A DNA stretch of 22,615 nucleotides from positions 1-22,615 of the forward strand of contig JAEYXX010000054.1 in NCBI GenBank assembly GCA_023431055.1, written 5' to 3'. The DNA comes from Pseudomonadota bacterium. GTDB taxonomy: Bacteria; Pseudomonadota; Gammaproteobacteria; Pseudomonadales; Pseudomonadaceae. Made by a program: the position numbers and the translations under genes. Shown in pieces: positions 14,472-22,365 of this stretch (positions are counted from its first letter, which is position 1; every line of letters begins with the position of its first letter). The notes beneath the pieces were generated by a model. That model ran no database searches and was not told the DNA's origin. It saw only the letters and a program-made list of their open reading frames with translations.

Positions 14472-17400
14472 GCATGCGACTCCTGCAGGCGGGCAACTTT
14501 CCGGGCTTCGCGTTTCTCGACGAAGCCGCGGATCAGGACATAGAACACCGGAGTCAGCAGCAGACCGAAGAAGGTCACGCCGATCATCCCGGAGAACACC
14601 GCCACACCCATGGCATGGCGCATCTCGGCACCGGCACCGGTGGACAGCACCAGCGGCACCACACCCATGATGAAGGCGATCGAGGTCATCAGAATCGGGC
14701 GCAGGCGCAGGCGGCAGGCTTCCAGCACGGCTGCGACACGGTCCATGCCTTCCTCCTGTTTGTCCTTGGCGAACTCCACCAGCAGGATGGCGTTCTTGCA
14801 CGCCAGGCCCACCAGTACGATCAAGCCGATCTGGGTGAAGATGTTGTTGTCGATGCCGGACAGGACCACCCCGGTGATGGCGGCGAGCAGTACGGTCGGC
14901 ACGATCAGGATCACCGCCAGCGGCAGGCTCCAGCTTTCGTACTGGGCAGCCAGCACCAGGAAGGCCAGCAGCACGCAGAGCGGGAAGATGAAGATCGCGG
15001 TATTGCCGGCGAGGATCTGCTGGTAGGTCAGATCGGTCCACTCGAAGGTCATGCCAATTGGCAGTTCCTCATTGAGCAGCTTGGCGATGGCCGCTTCGGC
15101 CTGGCCCGAGCTGTAGCCCGGCGCTGCGGCACCGTTGATCTCGGCGGTGAGAAAGCCGTTGTAGTGCATCACCCGATCTGGACCTGCGCTGTCATCGACC
15201 TTGACGAAGGTCGACAGCGGCACCATCTCGCCGCGGTTGTTACGCACCTTGAGCTGACCAATCTGCTCCGGCTCCAGACGGAATTGCTGGTCGGCCTGGA
15301 CGTTGACCTGGTAGGTGCGGCCGAAACGGTTGAAGTCGTTGGCATACAGCGAGCCCAGGTACACCTGCAGGGTGTCGAAGATGTCGCTGATGGCCACGCC
15401 ATGGGTCTTGGCCTTTTCGCGGTCGATGGCGGCATCGACCTGCGGCACGTTGACCTGGTAGCTGGTGAACACCGACATCGGGTTCAGCTCCGGCAACTGG
15501 CGGGCCTTGTTGAGGATGTTCTGAGTCTGCAGGTACAGCTCGTCGTAACCCAGGTTGCCACGATCCTGAATCTGCAGGCGGAAGCCACCAATGGTGCCCA
15601 GACCCTGTACCGGCGGCGGCGGGAAGATGGCGATGTAGGCATCCTGAATATCGGCGAACTGCGCGTTGAGCTCGGCGGCGATGGCATTGGCGCCCATCGA
15701 CGGATCGGTGCGCTCATCGAACGGTTTCAGCGGAGTGAAGACGATGCCGCTGTTCGGGCTGTTGGTGAAACCGTTGATCGACAGGCCGGGGAAGGACACG
15801 GTGTTCTCCACGCCCGGGTGCTTGCCGGCGATTTCGCTCATGCGCTTGATCACTGCTTCGGTGCGATCCAGCGTCGCGGCATCCGGCAGTTGGGCGAAGG
15901 CCACCAGGTACTGCTTGTCCTGTTGCGGCACGAAACCGGTCGGGGTGCTGGCGAAGCCCAGGTAACCGAGCACCAGCAGGCCACCATAGACCAGCATGGC
16001 GATGCTGCTGCCACGCAGTACACGGCGGACGGTGCCGACATACCCATTACTGGCACGCTCGAACATGCGGTTGAACGGGCCGAACAACCAGCCGCCGAAC
16101 AGTTTGTCGAGCACGCGCGAGAAGCGGTCTTTCGGCGCGTGGTGATCCTTGAGCAGGATCGCCGACAACGCAGGCGACAGGGTCAGCGAGTTGAGGGCCG
16201 AGATCACCGTGGAAATGGCGATGGTCAGCGCGAACTGCTGGTAGAACTGCCCGGTGAGGCCGGAGATGAACGCGGTCGGGATGAACACGGCGCACAGCAC
16301 CAGGGCGGTGGCGACGATGGGGCCGGTCACTTCCTTCATGGCCTGACGCGTGGCGTCGAGCGGCGACTTGCCCAGGGCGATATTGCGCTCGACGTTCTCC
16401 ACCACGACGATGGCGTCGTCCACCACGATACCGATGGCCAGTACCAGGCCGAACAGCGACAGGGCGTTGAGCGAGAAACCGAGCAGGTGCATGACCGCGA
16501 AGGTGCCGATCAGCGAGACCGGTACGGCCACCAGCGGAATGATCGAGGCACGCCAGGTCTGCAGGAACAGGATCACCACCAACACCACCAGCACAATGGC
16601 TTCGAGCAGGGTGTGCACCACTGCCTCGATGGAGCCGCGCACGAAGATGGTCGGGTCATAGACGATCTCGTAGTCCATGCCCTGCGGGAAGCTCTGTTTC
16701 AACTCGGCCATGCGCTCGCGCACCGAGTCGGAGATTTCGATGGCGTTGGAGCCTGGGCGCTGGAACACCGGGATGGCCACGGCCGGCTGGTTGTTCAGCA
16801 GCGAGCGCAGGGCGTACTGGTTGGAGCCCAGTTCGACGCGGGCGATATCGCGCAGGCGGGTGATTTCGCCGTTGTCGCCGACGCGGATGATGATGTTCTC
16901 GAACTCTTCCTCGGAGACCAGGCGGCCCTGAGCGTTGATCGACAGCTGGAAACTGTTGCCAGCATCGGAAGGCGGCGCGCCGAGGGCACCGGCGGCGACC
17001 TGGCGGTTCTGCTCGCGAATGGCATTGACCACATCGGTGGCGGTGAGCCCACGCGAGGCTACCTTGTTCGGGTCGAGCCAGACACGCAGCGAGTAGTTGC
17101 CCATGCCGAACAGTTGCACGTCGCCGACGCCGTCCAGGCGCGCCAGCTCGTCCTTGACGTTGAGCGCGGCGTAGTTGGACAGGTAAAGCATGTCGTAGCG
17201 CTGATCCGGCGAGGTCAGGTGCACCACCATGGTCAGGTCGGGGGAGGCCTTGTCCACGGTCACGCCGAGACGCTGTACCTCGGTGGGCAGGGTCGGCATG
17301 GTGCGGGTGACGCGGTTCTGCACCTGTACCTGGGCGTTGTCCAAGTCGGTGCCGAGGGCGAAGGTCACGGTCAGCGTCAGGCGGCCGTCGATGGTCGACT

Positions 17401-17647
17401 GCGACGACATGTAGAGCATGCCCTCGACGCCGACGATGGCCTGCTCCAGCGGCGAGGCGACGGTTTCACCGATCACCTTGGGGTTGGCGCCGGGGAAATC
17501 GGCACGCACCACCACGGTGGGCGGTACCACTTCCGGGTATTCGCTGATCGGCAGCTGGAACAGCGAGATGGCGCCGCCAATCAGGATCAGCAGCGACAGC
17601 ACCGCGGCGAAGATCGGCCGCTGGATGAAGAATTGCGAGAAATTCAT
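14468..17647 (-). CDS. mexF: RND multidrug efflux permease MexF-like
   Basis: 1059 residues, the length of HAE1-family RND pumps. It starts MNFSQFFIQRPIFAAVLS, and the proton-relay residues are intact: D410/D411 in GIVVDDAIVVVENVERN and Lys951 in GLACKNAILLVEFAKD. Twelve membrane segments and two large periplasmic loops are as expected. The overall sequence and gene order point to MexF, which exports chloramphenicol, fluoroquinolones, trimethoprim and quinolone-signal precursors in P. aeruginosa. It takes substrate from the periplasm or inner membrane using the proton gradient, together with MexE and OprN. The ribosome binding site AGAGGAAAG precedes the ATG. It lies 27 nt after mexE and overlaps oprN by 4 nt. 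No internal frameshift is visible. Confidence 0.96.
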   Translation of the reverse strand: MNFSQFFIQRPIFAAVLSLLILIGGAISLFQLPISEYPEVVPPTVVVRADFPGANPKVIGETVASPLEQAIVGVEGMLYMSSQSTIDGRLTLTVTFALGTDLDNAQVQVQNRVTRTMPTLPTEVQRLGVTVDKASPDLTMVVHLTSPDQRYDMLYLSNYAALNVKDELARLDGVGDVQLFGMGNYSLRVWLDPNKVASRGLTATDVVNAIREQNRQVAAGALGAPPSDAGNSFQLSINAQGRLVSEEEFENIIIRVGDNGEITRLRDIARVELGSNQYALRSLLNNQPAVAIPVFQRPGSNAIEISDSVRERMAELKQSFPQGMDYEIVYDPTIFVRGSIEAVVHTLLEAIVLVVLVVILFLQTWRASIIPLVAVPVSLIGTFAVMHLLGFSLNALSLFGLVLAIGIVVDDAIVVVENVERNIALGKSPLDATRQAMKEVTGPIVATALVLCAVFIPTAFISGLTGQFYQQFALTIAISTVISALNSLTLSPALSAILLKDHHAPKDRFSRVLDKLFGGWLFGPFNRMFERASNGYVGTVRRVLRGSSIAMLVYGGLLVLGYLGFASTPTGFVPQQDKQYLVAFAQLPDAATLDRTEAVIKRMSEIAGKHPGVENTVSFPGLSINGFTNSPNSGIVFTPLKPFDERTDPSMGANAIAAELNAQFADIQDAYIAIFPPPPVQGLGTIGGFRLQIQDRGNLGYDELYLQTQNILNKARQLPELNPMSVFTSYQVNVPQVDAAIDREKAKTHGVAISDIFDTLQVYLGSLYANDFNRFGRTYQVNVQADQQFRLEPEQIGQLKVRNNRGEMVPLSTFVKVDDSAGPDRVMHYNGFLTAEINGAAAPGYSSGQAEAAIAKLLNEELPIGMTFEWTDLTYQQILAGNTAIFIFPLCVLLAFLVLAAQYESWSLPLAVILIVPTVLLAAITGVVLSGIDNNIFTQIGLIVLVGLACKNAILLVEFAKDKQEEGMDRVAAVLEACRLRLRPILMTSIAFIMGVVPLVLSTGAGAEMRHAMGVAVFSGMIGVTFFGLLLTPVFYVLIRGFVEKREARKVARLQESHA

Positions 17648-17674
17648 GGGTCTTTCCTCTGGGCGCGGGCTGTA

Positions 17675-18913
17675 TCAGCCGCGCGGCGAGCGAGCTTCGA
17701 TTTTTTCGGCGGCGATACGCGGGGCCTGGCTGCCATCGACGGCCTGGCGCATACGAGCCAGTTGCTCGAGGGTGCTGTCATCGGCCATGGTTACCGGCTG
17801 CGGGTCGACGGTGGCGCCGGGTATGGCACGTTGCAGACCGTTTACGACGATTTTCTCGCCCTTGCTCAGGCCACTACGGACGATGCGCAGGCCTTCGAGC
17901 TTCGGCCCCAGTTCGATGGCGCGGTAGGCCACCGCGTTGTCCTCGCCGAGCACCAGCACGTACTTCTTGCCCAGGTCGGTGCCGACCGCTTCGTCCTTGA
18001 TCAGGGTGGCGGCGTAGGGCTTGCTGCCCACCAGTTTCAAGCGCGCATACAGGCCCGGGGTGAAGCGGCCGTCCTGATTGTCGAACACGGCGCGACCACG
18101 AATGGTGCCGGTACGCGGGTTGACCTGGTTGTCGAGAAAGTCCAGCTGACCCAGGTGCGGGTGGCCGGCTTCATCGGACAGGCCCAGGTACACCGGGCTG
18201 GCGCCGCGGGCGTCGGCGCCGGACTGGCGGGCCAGCTCGACATACTTGAGGAAGGCGCGCTCGTCGGCGTCGAAGTAGGCGTAAACCTTGTCGGTGGAAA
18301 CCACCGAGGTCAGCAGGCTTTCGCCGGCCCCGACCAGGTTGCCTTCGGTGATCTCGGCGCGGCTGACGCGACCGTCGATGGGCGAGGTGATGCGGGTGAA
18401 ACCGAGGTTGAGGCGGGCGTTTTCCAGTTCCGCCTGGATCGCGGCGACCTGCGCCTGGGCCTCGGTGGCGGCACTGGCGCGGGCATCGGCGAGTTCCGCG
18501 GAGATGGCGTTGCTCTGACGCAGGCGCTCGCCGCGGCGGGCTTCATTGGCGGCGCGCGCCTGGTTGGCACGGGCCTGCTGCAGCTGGGCTTCGAGGCGCT
18601 TGACCTCGGCCAGGAACGGACGCGGATCGATCTGGAACAGCAGATCGCCTTTCTTCACCAGGGCGCCTTCACTGAAGGTGACGCGGTCGATGTAACCGGA
18701 GACGCGCGGGCGAATTTCCACGGACTGCGGCGCTTCGAGACGCCCGGTGAACTCATCCCATTCGTTGACCGGCTGCTCGATCACCTCGGCCACACTGACC
18801 TTGGGTGCCGGCATCTGCGCCTGGGTCTGCGTAGCCTGGTCGCAACCGCTGAGAGTGAGCAAACCGGCAAGGGCGAGGGGAAATATCCAGATGTTCTTGT
18901 GTAGCTGTTCCAT
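17675..18913 (-). CDS. mexE: RND efflux periplasmic adaptor MexE-like
   Basis: 412 residues (MexE of P. aeruginosa is 414). A lipoprotein signal ends at LSGC (Cys24). There follow a lipoyl/barrel-sandwich half (PRVSGYIDRVTFSEGALVKKGDLLFQIDPRPF at about 69-100), a coiled-coil hairpin (about 100-170), the second lipoyl half with TSPIDGRVSRAEITEGNLVG, and beta-barrel and membrane-proximal domains. KVSVAEVIEQPVNEWDEFTGRLEAP and FLDNQVNPRTGTIRGRAVF agree with MexE as I recall it. It links MexF to OprN in the periplasm. The ATG has GGAG about 6-7 nt upstream. It is the first gene of the mexEF-oprN operon, 183 nt downstream of mexT, with a candidate MexT box in that gap. Confidence 0.96.
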   Translation of the reverse strand: MEQLHKNIWIFPLALAGLLTLSGCDQATQTQAQMPAPKVSVAEVIEQPVNEWDEFTGRLEAPQSVEIRPRVSGYIDRVTFSEGALVKKGDLLFQIDPRPFLAEVKRLEAQLQQARANQARAANEARRGERLRQSNAISAELADARASAATEAQAQVAAIQAELENARLNLGFTRITSPIDGRVSRAEITEGNLVGAGESLLTSVVSTDKVYAYFDADERAFLKYVELARQSGADARGASPVYLGLSDEAGHPHLGQLDFLDNQVNPRTGTIRGRAVFDNQDGRFTPGLYARLKLVGSKPYAATLIKDEAVGTDLGKKYVLVLGEDNAVAYRAIELGPKLEGLRIVRSGLSKGEKIVVNGLQRAIPGATVDPQPVTMADDSTLEQLARMRQAVDGSQAPRIAAEKIEARSPRG

Positions 18914-18990
18914 GGGTGACTCCGCCAGTCGGATTTGTGGATGGGCGGAGTCTGCTGCGAGTCTTGGAAGGCTACGAATCGAATGCCATG

Positions 18991-19014
18991 AAATTGAATA
19001 TCATCGGGAGTGAT
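18991..19014 (-). promoter_or_regulatory. Candidate MexT box upstream of mexE
   Basis: On the minus strand, reading toward mexE, ATCA-N5-GATGAT-N4-AATTT keeps the spacing of the reported MexT consensus (ATCA-N5-GTCGAT-N4-ACYAT, as I recall it) with matches at 11 of 15 defined positions. Within it is ATC-N9-GAT (19000-19014), a LysR/nod-box core. It lies 78-101 bp before the mexE ATG, a normal activator distance. A GAAATTGA stretch (18990-18997) is repeated inverted as TCAATTTC (19031-19038), possibly a second half-site. Confidence 0.5.
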
Positions 19015-19096
19015 AAAGGGCGCAGTTACATCAATTTCGATTCATGGAAAGCGCCGATGTTCCGGAATGTACCTGAACGACGCCTGTATGGGTTGT

Positions 19097-20011
19097 TCAG
19101 AGGCTGTCCGGGTCGCCGCAGAACATCTGAATGCGCGAGCGCAGCCAGCGTTCGGCTGGGTCGTTGTCCTGCGCGCCACGCCAGGCCATGTGCAGTTCGA
19201 AGCTCTGCGTCTGCAGTGGCAGGTCCTCGGCACGCAGGCCGCCGGCCGCAGTCAGGGCGGCTGCGGTGTAGTCCGGTACGCTGGCGACGATATCGGTTTC
19301 CGCCAGCAGGGCGCCCAGGCCGTTGAACTGCGGCACGGCCAGTACCACGTGGCGTTTGCGTCCGAGCTTGGCCAGCTCGTCGTCGATGAAACCGGTCAGA
19401 TCACCCGCGAAGGACACCAGCGCATGAGGGCGTGCGCAATAGTCGTCCAGGCTCAGTGCACCGGGCACAGTATCGGCACGCAACAGCTTTGCCTTGCTAC
19501 GGCGCAACACCTTGCGCTTGGCATTGGCCGGCAACTCGTCGGTGTAGGCCACACCTACGGAGATCTCCCCGGAGGCCAGCAGGCCCGGCATCAGCAGGTA
19601 ATTGGTGCGACGGATCACCAGCACTACGCCGGGCGCTTCGGCGCGCAGTCGGCGAAGCAGGGCGGGGAGCAGGGCGAACTCGACGTCATCGGACAGGCCG
19701 ATGCGAAATACCGCCTTGCTGGTGGCCGGATCGAAGTCGGCGGCGCGGCTGACAGCAGTGGAAATCGAGTCCAATGCCGGCGAGAGCAGGGCGAAGATCT
19801 CCTGCGCGCGCGGCGTCGGCTCCATGCTGCGGCCGGTGCGCACGAACAGGGGATCGTCGAACAGGGTGCGCAGGCGAGCGAGCGCTGCGCTGATGGCCGG
19901 CTGACCGAGGAACAGCTTTTCTGCGGCTCGAGTCACACTGCGTTCGTGCATCAGGGTCTCGAAGACGATCAACAGGTTGAGATCGAGGCGACGCAGGTCG
20001 TTGCGGTTCAT
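19097..20011 (-). CDS. mexT: LysR-type activator MexT
   Basis: 304 residues. The winged HTH at the N-terminus (about 9-68) reads RRLDLNLLIVFETLMHERSV, then TRAAEKLFLGQPAISAALARLR and DDPLFVRTGRSMEPT, which agrees almost residue for residue with MexT as I remember it. The effector domain (about 95-300) is intact (RIGLSDDVEFALLP, HALVSFAGDLTGF, GLRAEDLPLQTQ). MexT activates mexEF-oprN and mexS and responds to the redox state of the cell, often when MexS is missing or stressed. The ATG is at 20009-20011. No inactivating insertion is visible, unlike the 8-bp repeat insertion known in some P. aeruginosa strains. It lies between the efflux operon and the divergent mexS. Confidence 0.97.
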   Translation of the reverse strand: MNRNDLRRLDLNLLIVFETLMHERSVTRAAEKLFLGQPAISAALARLRTLFDDPLFVRTGRSMEPTPRAQEIFALLSPALDSISTAVSRAADFDPATSKAVFRIGLSDDVEFALLPALLRRLRAEAPGVVLVIRRTNYLLMPGLLASGEISVGVAYTDELPANAKRKVLRRSKAKLLRADTVPGALSLDDYCARPHALVSFAGDLTGFIDDELAKLGRKRHVVLAVPQFNGLGALLAETDIVASVPDYTAAALTAAGGLRAEDLPLQTQSFELHMAWRGAQDNDPAERWLRSRIQMFCGDPDSL

Positions 20012-20135
20012 CCGGGTACCATCCGAGGAAAACGGGCCTTGTCAGCACGGCGCGGCAATGAGAGCCTTTGCCCGAGCAATAGTACGGGCAGTGCGTGACG
20101 GAATGAAAGGCGCCGAATCACTGCCAGGCATGAAG

Positions 20136-20157
20136 ACTATCGATGGAGTCTGATAGT
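20136..20157. promoter_or_regulatory. Inverted repeat ACTATC-N10-GATAGT, candidate MexT site
   Basis: A perfect dyad lies midway in the mexT-mexS intergenic region, 72-93 bp before the mexS ATG. Read on the minus strand (20154-20131) it contains ATCA-N6-ATCGAT-N4-TTCAT, which resembles the MexT consensus with one extra base in the first spacer. It fits a LysR binding site controlling mexS, mexT or both. The identity of the binder is inferred from position. Confidence 0.5.
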
Positions 20158-20228
20158 GCTGCCGACCCACAGCGGATAGAGTCCACAGTCATTGAAGTGT
20201 TAATCCGCGATCAAGCTCGAGGTAAGCG

Positions 20229-21251
20229 ATGTCCCGCATGATCCGTTTTCATAAGTTCGGCGATGCCGATGTACTCCAGTACGAAGAGGTTCCGACGCCC
20301 GTGCCCGGCCCTGGTGAGGTGCTGGTGCGCGTGCAGGCCGTCGGCCTGGGCTGGAAAGACGTCCTGTGGCGGCAGAACCTGGCGGCCGAGCAGGCCAAGC
20401 TTCCGGCCGGCACCGGTTTCGAACTGGCAGGCAGCGTGGCAGCGCTGGGCGATGGCGTAAGTGACCTGGAGGTCGGTACCGCCGTTGCCGGTTTCCCAGC
20501 CAGCACGCCGAACCGCTATCCGACCTGGGGCGATCTGGTGCTGATGCCCGCCCACGCCCTGACCCGTTATCCCGAGGTGCTCAGCCCGGTCGAGGCCAGC
20601 GTTCATTACACCAGCCTGTTGTTCGGTTACCTGGCGCTGAATGATCTTGCCCACCTCAAGCCGGGGCAGCATGTGCTGATCACCGAGGCCAGCCACTGCA
20701 TGGCGCCGCAGACCGTGCAGCTGGCCAAGGCGCTGGGTGCCAAGGTCATCGTATCCACCGGCTCGCCGGATGATCGCGAGTTCCTGCGTGGTCTGGGTGC
20801 CGACAAGGTGATCGTCACCGAAGAGCAGGACCTGGTCCTGGAAGTCGAGCGCTACACCGAGGGCAAGGGCGTCGAGGTGATTCTCGATCAGTGCGCCGGC
20901 CCGCAGATGAAGCTGCTGGGCGATATCGCTGCGCCGCGCGGCAAGCTGATCCTGTACGGGATCAACGGTGGCAACGACACGGCCTTCCCGGCCTGTGCCG
21001 CGTTCAAGAAGCACCTGCAGTTCTTCCGTCACTGCGTGCTGGATTTCACCGGTTGCCCGGAGTTGGGCATCGAGCCGAACAACGAGGCGGTGCAGCGTGC
21101 GCTCACGCACATCAACCAGATGACAGCCGACCGCCTGCTGACACCAGTGATCGACAAGGTGTTCGATTTCGAGGACTTCGTCGCGGCCCATCGCTACATG
21201 GAAACCTGTCCGAATCGCGGGCGGGTGGCCCTGAAACTGGCCACGGATTAA
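20229..21251 (+). CDS. mexS: MexS-like zinc-independent quinone oxidoreductase
   Basis: 340 residues of the medium-chain dehydrogenase/reductase family, quinone-oxidoreductase branch, without the zinc ligands of alcohol dehydrogenases. The N-terminal part (MIRFHKFGDADVLQYEEVPTP, WKDVLWRQNLA) and EEQDLVLEVERYTEGKGV agree with MexS (PA2491) as I recall it, as does the divergent position next to mexT. Loss of MexS in P. aeruginosa switches on MexT and the pump, so it probably detoxifies or reduces an electrophile that would otherwise activate MexT. The cofactor loop reads TEASHCMAPQ (152-161) instead of the glycine-rich A-x-G-G-V-G, a feature also present in MexS. GAGGTAA lies just upstream of the ATG. 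The stop codon lies in the loop of a 10-bp hairpin. Confidence 0.95.
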   Translation: MSRMIRFHKFGDADVLQYEEVPTPVPGPGEVLVRVQAVGLGWKDVLWRQNLAAEQAKLPAGTGFELAGSVAALGDGVSDLEVGTAVAGFPASTPNRYPTWGDLVLMPAHALTRYPEVLSPVEASVHYTSLLFGYLALNDLAHLKPGQHVLITEASHCMAPQTVQLAKALGAKVIVSTGSPDDREFLRGLGADKVIVTEEQDLVLEVERYTEGKGVEVILDQCAGPQMKLLGDIAAPRGKLILYGINGGNDTAFPACAAFKKHLQFFRHCVLDFTGCPELGIEPNNEAVQRALTHINQMTADRLLTPVIDKVFDFEDFVAAHRYMETCPNRGRVALKLATD

Positions 21252-21263
21252 AGTCCGTGGCCA
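21238..21263 (+). terminator. Hairpin spanning the mexS stop codon
   Basis: TGGCCACGGA (21238-21247) and TCCGTGGCCA (21254-21263) form a perfect 10-bp stem with the TAA stop (21249-21251) in the 6-base loop. No T run follows, so it may be a rho-independent-like hairpin without tail, an mRNA-end protector, or chance. It separates mexS from cheV. Confidence 0.5.
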
Positions 21264-21307
21264 TGTGGTCGCTATAAGTCGTAATTCCAAGTCAGTAAGG
21301 AAAGGTC

Positions 21308-22201
21308 ATGAGTCTGGTTACCGGCGACGCGCTATCGCTGTTGTTGTTTCGTCTGCATAGCGGTCGTCTGCTGGGGATCAACCTGCTCAAGGTCAACGAA
21401 ATCATTCCCTGCCCGACGTTGACCAAACTGCCCAATCGCCACCCCCACGTTCGTGGTATCGCCACCTTGCGCGGCGCTGCCATGACGGTGATCGATCTGG
21501 CGCGCGCCATCGGTGAGCGCGGTGCGGCCGAAGAAGATGACGGCTGCCTGATCGTTACCGAGTTGAGCCGCTCGCGTCAGGGGCTGCACGTGAAAAGTGT
21601 CGAGCGTATCGTGCAGTGCTCCACCCGTGACGTGCGTCCGCCACCCGCCGGGGCCGGTAATCGTGCCTTCATTACGGGAGTGACGCAGATCGATGGCACC
21701 ATCGTGCAGGTTCTCGATATCGAGAAGGTACTGCACGACATTGCGCCTGCGCTGGAGGAAGCACCCGTCGGGCAACTGCTCGATGGCCAGGATGCCCGCC
21801 TGCTGCAAGGTCGCCGCGTGTTGCTGGTCGACGACTCGCAAGTCGCGCTGCAGCAGACCCTCAACGTACTGCGCCAGCTGGGGCTCGATTGCACGGCAGT
21901 GCGCAGTGCCCAGGCTGCCCTGCAGCAACTGCACGAATACCATCAGGCTGGCATGCCATTCGAGCTTCTGGTCTCGGACATCGAGATGCCGGAGCTGGAC
22001 GGCTACAGCCTGGTCCAGGAAATTCGTCGCAGCCCCGATATTGCTGACACCTACGTGCTGCTGCACACCTCGCTGGACAGCACCATGAATACCGAGAAGG
22101 CACGTTCGGTCGGTGCCAATGCGGTACTGACCAAGTTCTCCTCGGTCGATCTCAGCCAGGCACTGCTCGATGCCTTCCGGCAAATGAGCGGTCAGCACTA
22201 A
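21308..22201 (+). CDS. cheV: Chemotaxis coupling protein CheV
   Basis: 297 residues with a CheW-like domain (about 8-150; LLLFRLHSGRLLGINLLKVNEII, then LPNRHPHVRGIATLRG and INGTIV-type ITGVTQIDGTIVQVLDIEKVL) fused to a receiver domain (about 168-292). The receiver has acidic pair D175/D176, phosphoacceptor D224 in SDIEMPELDGYS, T254 and K276. CheV couples chemoreceptors to CheA and adapts through phosphorylation of the receiver. It is a lone chemotaxis gene here. The sCache receptor 12 kb away could be one client, but CheV usually serves several receptors. AAGGAAAGG precedes the ATG. It begins 56 nt after mexS and is followed by a strong double hairpin. Confidence 0.95.
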   Translation: MSLVTGDALSLLLFRLHSGRLLGINLLKVNEIIPCPTLTKLPNRHPHVRGIATLRGAAMTVIDLARAIGERGAAEEDDGCLIVTELSRSRQGLHVKSVERIVQCSTRDVRPPPAGAGNRAFITGVTQIDGTIVQVLDIEKVLHDIAPALEEAPVGQLLDGQDARLLQGRRVLLVDDSQVALQQTLNVLRQLGLDCTAVRSAQAALQQLHEYHQAGMPFELLVSDIEMPELDGYSLVQEIRRSPDIADTYVLLHTSLDSTMNTEKARSVGANAVLTKFSSVDLSQALLDAFRQMSGQH

Positions 22202-22210
22202 GCCTGCCCC

Positions 22211-22244
22211 GGCAAGTCCTTGCCACCAGCGGCAAGGGCTTGCC
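22211..22244 (+). terminator. Double-palindrome hairpin after cheV
   Basis: GGCAAG-TC-CTTGCC (22211-22224) and GGCAAG-GG-CTTGCC (22231-22244) are each palindromic and also pair with each other as a 14-bp stem with one G-T wobble and a 6-base loop. Ten nt after the cheV stop this looks like a transcription end, although only a pyrimidine-rich TCGTCATCCTCC tail follows rather than a T run. Confidence 0.6.
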
Positions 22245-22365
22245 TCGTCATCCTCCTTGTCCATCTAAATATTCAATGCTTTCAATTGGTTAAGCGCGCC
22301 TAATAAATTGGCATGCGCTTTGATTCAGTGCGCCTGGCAATTGCAACTCAGTCAAGGAGCACGGC

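Noticed and set aside
14474..18904. A 1476-codon open frame antisense to mexF and mexE
   Set aside because: Composition is rich in His, Gln, Gly and Asp with no domain pattern. It is the frame opposite highly GC-biased coding sequence, while the other strand encodes two clear full-length proteins.
20058..20153. A 31-codon ORF in the mexT-mexS gap
   Set aside because: It has no ribosome binding site and overlaps the likely MexT operator, so it is probably chance.
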